The notes beneath the pieces were generated by a model. It ran no database searches and was not told the origin of the DNA. It worked only from the letters and a program-made list of their open reading frames with translations. From assembly GCA_907163345.1 (NCBI GenBank), contig CAJQUN010000009.1, forward strand, positions 6,200,001 to 6,264,000: DNA of 64,000 nt, in the 5' to 3' direction. A program made the translations under genes and the position numbers. Positions 58,292 through 64,000 of the stretch are shown in pieces (positions within the stretch are counted from its first letter, which is position 1; the number at the start of each line of letters is the position of its first letter). This DNA comes from Haberlea rhodopensis (taxonomy: Eukaryota > Streptophyta > Magnoliopsida > Lamiales > Gesneriaceae).

Positions 58292-58640
58292 CTATGCAAC
58301 CAACACGTAAAGTGCATATATAATCCCAGGTATGTATCCCAAGATTGTCAGCACCAAACATATCCAAAATTCCACCTGCATTCATATAAAAGTATAATCA
58401 AAATTTATTACCAGAAAATTAATTAAAATAACAAGATTGCTACGAAAAACATGATACAAGATAAATAGTTAAAAATTATGGATCATCGGATCCTTATCAA
58501 TATACCAAACTATTCCGAATTAATCTAAAGGGAAAGAATTAGGAGAAAAATAAACTTACTCCGCAGCCGTATCTTAGAAAGACCCCAAGAGGTGGCAAAA
58601 GTATTGCCAAAAGCACTTCAACGAATGTTGCAGAGCCCAT
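58292..58640 (-). CDS. RCI2: RCI2/LTI6 (PMP3 family) small hydrophobic membrane protein, two exons
   Basis: Exon 1 is 58640-58560 and exon 2 is 58375-58292, with a 184-bp intron (GT at 58559-58558, AG at 58377-58376). The joined protein is 54 aa, the usual family length (52-54). It begins MGSATFVEVLLAILLPPLGV, has FLRYGCGVEFW across the splice junction, then LTILGYIPGIIYALYVL. Two membrane-spanning segments (about 4-22 and 30-50) are joined by the conserved R-x-G-C-G-V-E-F-W loop. PMP3-type proteins sit in the plasma membrane and affect membrane potential and ion leak; plant members are induced by cold, salt and ABA. The upstream in-frame ATG at 58736 is not used, because it adds 32 residues unlike the family. 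The gene looks intact. Promoter G-boxes lie 146-174 bases upstream. Confidence 0.96.
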
Positions 58641-58785
58641 CGATTTGCTTACCCAATATACAGTAATAATATTAATGGAGAGTATGAGTTCTTTAAATTG
58701 ACTACTAAATTTATGAAGAGCAACAATATATATCACAATATTAAGGGGAAGGTGTCAACTGTTAAACATAGGAAGTGAGATGAAA

Positions 58786-58813
58786 CCACGTGGAATATTA
58801 GGCCGCCACGTGG
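58786..58813. promoter_or_regulatory. Twin G-box/ABRE motifs upstream of RCI2
   Basis: Two exact palindromes CCACGTGG (58786-58793 and 58806-58813), 20 bases apart start to start, with GCCGCC overlapping the second. The CACGTG core binds bZIP and bHLH factors; ABRE pairs give ABA response. A TATA-like TATATATTG lies about 50-60 bases nearer the gene (about 58734-58726, minus). ABA/cold control is an inference that matches the family. Confidence 0.75.
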
Positions 58814-59464
58814 GGTGGAATGGAAATTGAAAAATGTGCACTTTTTTTTATTATTAGCCAGCTTGTTATGAGTCGTTCAAAAAAAATATTCTATGGAAGA
58901 TGGGAGAAGTTATTAGGAATATGAGTTAAAGCATTATTTTAATTAATGATGATGTTTTTAGTAATAATGTTTTTAGATGTAGATTAAACCCTTGATTTTA
59001 ATGCTAATTTATCTTATATAGTTTCAATCATGTGTAATTTATCTTCCCATGGTTTGAAATTAGACAGCGCGTCCTTTATGATTTGTGAGTAGATGGAAAA
59101 CACTTCGTCATTACAAACCAAAAAATTCTGAAAATTATGTATAGAGGGCAAAACATATATTTTCAAACTACGTTTTATTAGCGATATCATAGGTAAATTA
59201 TAAGAGCTCCTTTTAATAATACAATATCTCTCACGATCATTATTCCTAGCGATTATTTCTTCCTACGTATCATCGCAATTCCCAATAAAAAATCCTACCA
59301 ACCTTGAAAATATTGGCTACGAAATATACATAAAAGGCTAGTAGATCTAACTATTTATAGATATGGAATGTATAGTTTTTCGTTATCTATTGTTTTCACC
59401 AGTTTTACAGGCCCTTATATATATATGTACGTATTTGTCGAGATGTGCTTAATATGACAGAGAT
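58814..59464. other. Intergenic DNA upstream of RCI2
   Basis: AT-rich, no supported gene. Could hold further RCI2 control sites. Confidence 0.4.
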
Positions 59465-59468
59465 GTGT

Positions 59469-59980
59469 CTTTTATAAACCATTTTAAATTTTCATTCACA
59501 ATCAATGTGGGACAAGGGTATTACAATCACCCCTCCTTCAGAACGCGGCGTCCTCGTCGCGACCTAACTCATCGATCCACCGGCACCGGGAATCTAGAGG
59601 TGGCTCCTACAGGTTCAAGAGATGGCTCCCGTCATGTAGCACTTTGCCCCGCAGGTTCAAGATATGGCTCCCACGCACGTGGCACTTTGCCCCGCAGGTT
59701 CAAGAGGTGGCCCCCGTCGTGTAGCACTTTGCCCTTTTTAGGTTCAAGTGGTGGCTCCCACGCACGTAGCACTTTGCCCCGCATAGCACTTATCTCCCGG
59801 TGTTGCCTGCTGGTGATCGGCTCTGATACCATTCTATCACTCCCCGGGCCCGGGCCCGCGCAAGCGTGACTGCACAATGGGCTCCTATAGCAACTATTTC
59901 GTATCCGTCATCGCTCTACGAAAATGGTTAACCCAAGTTGCTATAATAGTGTATTGTAATCTTTTATAAACCACTTTACA
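59469..59980 (-). mobile_element. TRIM, second copy, with reciprocally truncated LTRs
   Basis: Interior homologous to the TRIM at 16157, including the tandem gttcaagaggtggc units and the TGGTATCAGAGC primer site (59831-59820, minus). The left flank keeps only the last ~57 bases of the LTR (59469-59525); the right keeps only the first ~146 (59835-59980), whose TG start has become TA. Left and right pieces overlap by about 18 bases (cttttataaaccayttta). No TSD. Confidence 0.85.
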
Positions 59981-60003
59981 TGGTCTCTTATACATATGGA
60001 GGA

Positions 60004-63000
60004 AAAGTTCTTTCTCAAAAGGAAATACACTTGGGTTAGAACGGATGTTACAAGCATGAGTCGTTTGGACATATTCCTCATTTCAGAAGCATGGCTTGAT
60101 GAATGGGCCAAATCTATCCCAGTGGGGTCTTAGTCGAACAATATTGTCAATAAATATGAATCTTAATACCAAACTCAATGCCCTTTCAATAAAGCACTTA
60201 TTCCATTATATAGTATATGATTATATGTTTAAGAATAGACCTAAGAATCCCTAAGATTATGTCAAATATGTTAATTAACATCTATATTACAAATCAAATA
60301 ATATCATATCAAATCAAATATTACTATGTATAGCTAATATCCTTGACAAATATCAGATCACTGCACAAATATCAGATCCCTCCTCAAATTGATGCTGGTC
60401 TATAAAAAAAACATCAATTTGATAATCCAAATAATCTGCCTCAGAAGAATCAACACCCAGTCGTGGAAATCCGTCGCAAACGTGTAAAATATGTCTCGCA
60501 CCGTGATAAAAGTATAAACACACAACACTCGTGCAAGGTTAAAACACACAACTACCGTGCAAGGCTCAAATGCACAACTTCTGTGCAAGGATGCCGCAAA
60601 CTCCGCAGCAAAAGTACCTATCACCATACACAAGTCAGAAGAGATGTGGTCACTCAGGTCCTCAAATAGAGCAGAATCCACAAAACGAAGATTCCGCCTC
60701 CGGAAGAAAAGACAAAGAAGAAAACCAGTCTGCAAGACCAATATCGCGACTCGAAACCCAAGATCGCACGCGGAAGAAGCCCAAAACCAGAAATCGCGAC
60801 ACAATTGTTGCTCATAACCGCCGCGTGCCCATACACAGAAACGTGAAACCCTAAAGTGCGCGACACACAAAAGGGCAGAAATTCGATGAAGAAAACCAAA
60901 AAAATAAAAATAAATCGCAAAAGTAAAAAGTCATATGCCCCCAGCGCCGCTGCTGCCACCTGCGAAGAAGGCCACAAAGGCTTGGGGCAGAACCCATTCG
61001 CAGTCTAAAAACCCTACACAATTTTATTTTTGATATAGCTTTGATACCATGTCTATAAATCAGAATCTTAATACCAAACTCAATGCCCTTTCAATAGAGC
61101 ACTTATTTCATTATATAATATATGATTGCATGTCTAAAAATCAACCTAAGAATCCCTAAGATTCTGTCAAATCTATTAAATACCATATATTACAAATCAA
61201 ATAATATCATATCACATCAAATATTACTATGTATAGCTAATATCCTTGACAAATATCAGATCACTGCACAATCCTACTCAAGAACCAGGTATCCGATTGG
61301 GGGGACCTACGCCCTTTAAAACGTTGAAATGTTGGGAGGAACACCCAGAATTTACAAAGTTTGTTACTGAACAATGGAACAATATCCACGTATATGGATG
61401 GACAGGTTACGTTATTAAGGAAAAACTCAAGGCACTTAAGCTCAAACTAAAAGGCATGGAACTTGAATGTTTTCGGTAATTTAGACCGTAAGATTGAGGA
61501 ATCAAAAGATTCAATTAAACGATTTGATGAAATCAGTGAACAACGAGATCTTTCCGACTCAGAAATCATGCTCAGAAGAACAAAATGGATCTCTCTCAAG
61601 CATAAGTTGAAAATGAAGGACATCTTAGTCCCGGCGAGATGGATTAAAGAGGGGGATGCAAACATTAAATATTTTCATAAGCGTGTTAACAAAAGACGGA
61701 AAATGTATATGAGATTAATGGGATTAACATTGATGGCTGCTGGCTTGATTTTGTACAGAATGTTAAGGGGATATCAAAGACCACTTCCAGAAACAATTTA
61801 CAAGAGGAGAAAGACTTGGTCTTCGAATGGATTGTCTTGAATTCAATAAATTGGGAAATGAGGAGAACAAGTCTCTGATTGATGAATTCTCAGAAGTTGA
61901 AATTCAAAAGGCAGTATGGAGTTGTGAAAGCTCTAAGAGTCCGGGACCAGATGGATTTAATTTTTGGTTCATCAAGAAATTATGGAAAATCATCAGTAAA
62001 GACATTTTCAATTTCATCAAGGAATTTCACAGGAATGAGAAATTGGTAAAATGGATTAATCCAACTTTCATTGTTCTGGTTCCAAAGAAACAAAATCCTC
62101 AAAAGGTTGGTGATTACAAACCCATCTCTCTTATTGGATGCATGTATAAAATTCTAGCAAAATTGTTAGCTAATCGCCATAGCTTAGTGATTGACAATCT
62201 GATCTCAGAAAATGAAACAGCTTTTGTGGGTAATAGACAAATTCTAGATGGGATTCTTATTGCAAATGAGATTGTGGATGAATATAAGAGGAATCACAAG
62301 TCTTGCATTATGTTCAAAGTAGATTTTGAAAAGGCCATTGATTCAGTAGACTGGGAATTCTTGGACCAAGTTATGTAAATGATGAACTTCAGCGAGAGAT
62401 GGTTGGATAATGGAATGCATTTCATTGGCATCAGCTTCTATCTTAGTAAATGGCAGCCCAACTGATGAGTTTAAACTTGAACGAGGTTTGAGGCAATGAG
62501 ACCCTCTTTCTCCTCTCCAACTCATCTTGAACGAGGTTTGAGGCAATGAGACCCTCTTTCTCCTCTCCTCTTCATCTTGGAGCCGAGTGCTTTGGTAGAA
62601 TGATGTGTAAAACAACTGAGATTAATTTATTTTCATCTATAACTTTGGGTAATGATGACATTTCAATTCCACATTTACAGTTCGCAGACGATACTCTGAT
62701 CTTTGGTGATGTGACTCAGGAAAATATTAAAGCCATAAAGGGTATTTTGAGGAACTTCAAACTCCTTTCAGGATTGAAAATTAACTACTCCAAAAGTATT
62801 TTGATTAGCTTGAACACTTCAGATACTTTCCTAGCACCCGCTGTCAGTAAACTGAATTGTACAGTTGGTTCTTTGTCCTTCAGCTATTTGGGCTTACCAA
62901 TTGGGGTTGATCGATGAAAGCTATCTTCCTGGCAAGTCGTGCTTGAGAAAGTAAAGAATAGACTGAATTCTTGGCAGAACCGTAACTTGTCTATAAGAGG

Positions 63001-64000
63001 TAGTATCACTTTACTAAATTCTGTCTTATCTTCTTTACAAGTATACTTTCTTTCCTTCTACCGAGCCCCTAAAACCATTATCAAAATCTTAACAAAACTT
63101 CAGAGATCTTTCCTTTGGGGGGGGGGGGGGTGTAGTGGAGAGGCGAGGCAGAAAATCTCTCGGGTTGGGTGAGAGAGTGTATGTTGCTCAAAGAAGAATG
63201 GGGGTTAGGGATATCAACTCATTCAATGTGGCACTCTTAGGAAAATGGGGATGAAGATTATTGAATGAGAATTACCAGTTTTGATCTACAATGGTAAAAT
63301 CAAAATATGGAATCGATTTCCTTGGAGTGGGAGGCGGGACTAGTCTAGGGAGGACCAATATAGGATCTCAATGGTGGAGAGATTTTAGGAAAGTGGTGTT
63401 GGGAGAAACTAATAATTGGTTTAAAGGAGGACTGGAAAGAAGGGTTGGGAATGGTTCAACAACTAGATTCTGGGAGGATTTATGAATAGGGAGTGAACCT
63501 CTTGGTACAAGATTTAATCGCCTAAGATCATTAGCTACGAACTTAGGAACCACTATAGAGGACATGGGACAACGGGTTGATGGTCTTTGGAAATGGGTTT
63601 GGAGTTGGAGGAGAAACATGTTTGAATGGGAGAAAATTTTATTTAATGAACTCCAATCATGTATTGAAAGATTCTCTCCCATTATAGATCAAGAAGATAG
63701 ATGGCGATGGAAACTTGATGGTGATGGTCAATACTCGGTGCGCTCGGCCTATCATTATCTACAAACAATAGTTGCCCAATTGGATGAAAGGTTGAAAAAT
63801 CAATTATGTTTTGTTTGGAATAACTCAGTGCCAATTAAAGTATATGCGTTTGTATGGAGGCTTTTCCATTATCGTCTTCCCACAAGAAAAAAACTAGTTG
63901 CCATGAGAATTCTGCCTGAGGATCAATCCTGTTGCGCTCTCTGTGGAGATTTTGTTGAAGACTCAAACCATGTTTTCTTCCGGTGCAACTTTAGTTACAA
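60004..64000 (+). pseudogene. L1-type LINE ORF2 relic, running off the window
   Basis: The order is correct for plant L1 ORF2. Endonuclease C-end at 60010-60140 (KRKYTWVRTDVTSMSRLD, then FLISEAWLDEW). After an inserted LTR element (60145-61270) it resumes at 61271 (ILLKNQVSDWGDLRP) through a linker (CWEEHPEF, NLDRKIEESKD, WIKEGDANIKYFHK). Reverse transcriptase spans 61830-62930: SKSPGPDGFNFWFIKK, LVPKKQNPQKVGDYKPISLI, then LQFADDTLIF with the catalytic Asp pair near 62690, and SYLGLPIG. Post-RT region RLNSWQNRNLSIRGSITLL (62960-63020); zf-RVT start near 63690 onward (WKLDGDGQYSVRSAYHYL, ... CCALCGDFVEDSNHVFF). Stops, frameshifts, a 50-bp tandem duplication (62476-62568) and a G-run (63117-63130) break it. 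The true 3' end lies beyond the window. Confidence 0.9.
60145..61270 (-). mobile_element. Short non-autonomous LTR element nested in the LINE
   Basis: Two direct repeats (60145-60367, 223 bp; 61050-61270, 221 bp) run TGTC ... CTGCACA. On the minus strand the right LTR is followed directly by TGGTATCAAAGC (61049-61038), an initiator-tRNA-type primer site with one change. GAGGAGGGATC lies just upstream of the left LTR in the same sense. The 682-bp interior carries no pol motif; a 156-codon minus frame (60870-60400) is unrecognised. Flanks do not match, and 15-20 bases of LINE coding (the family's Ser-Asp-His-Cys-Pro stretch) are missing at the insertion point. Larger inside than a classic TRIM. 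Confidence 0.8.

Noticed and set aside
60400..60870. 156-codon minus frame as a gene
   Set aside because: Inside a non-autonomous LTR element and compositionally driven (Phe/Leu/Val/Cys); a 107-codon frame overlaps it. No family recognised.

Overview
The window looks like repeat-rich nuclear DNA of a flowering plant, probably a eudicot. The evidence is two intron-containing plant genes (a LATERAL ORGAN BOUNDARIES-domain gene and an RCI2/LTI6 gene) in AT-rich DNA packed with plant-type transposable elements: Ty1/copia, Ty3/gypsy of the Tat clade, long chromovirus-like LTRs, TRIM/SMART miniatures, L1-type LINEs, hAT and PIF-like elements. I cannot name the species. No prokaryotic genes, CRISPR arrays or rRNA genes are seen.

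Layout. 1-6.9 kb: AT-rich DNA with a decayed copia relic (2.1-4.3 kb, minus) and a scrap of TRIM repeat. 6.96-12.8 kb: a copia element bounded by LTRs and a 5-bp target-site duplication (TSD), with a 2.2-kb solo LTR nested in its reverse transcriptase. 13.8-15.6 kb: LBD gene (minus, two exons). 16.16-16.83 kb: complete 677-bp TRIM with TSD. 19.82-30.76 kb: complete Tat-clade gypsy element with 663-bp LTRs that read as identical, an unbroken 1774-codon gag-pol (minus), a spliced antisense gene with its own TATA box, and two tandem-repeat tracts. 32-36 kb: PIF-like MITE, LINE relic with an inserted LTR, and an inverted-repeat unit holding a foldback MITE and a 350-bp SMART-like element. 37.9-41.6 kb: solo LTR, then a hAT/TTF-zinc-finger pseudogene split by another solo LTR. 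42.7-44.8 kb: possible SINE, LTR-like stretch and a GTGCAC-punctuated array. 44.9-51.8 kb: copia relic split by a solo LTR and abutted by a coding-free element with SIRE/Maximus-type ends. 52.4-55.05 kb: a MITE of about 590 bp split by a 2.1-kb solo LTR. 55.8-57.2 kb: more GTGCAC arrays. 58.3-58.8 kb: RCI2 gene with twin G-boxes. 59.5-64 kb: a TRIM with an oddly permuted LTR next to an L1 LINE that carries another short LTR element and runs off the window.

How it fits together. Only the LBD and RCI2 genes look like working host genes. Most of the rest is layered retrotransposon insertion. Five solo LTRs keep matching 5-bp flanks, so LTR-LTR recombination has removed many elements. The Tat element looks very young and is the only autonomous-looking mobile element. 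Its antisense coiled-coil gene and its 43/43/55-bp higher-order tandem array are the most unusual structures here. All coordinates and motif matches were read by eye; no alignment or database search was run.
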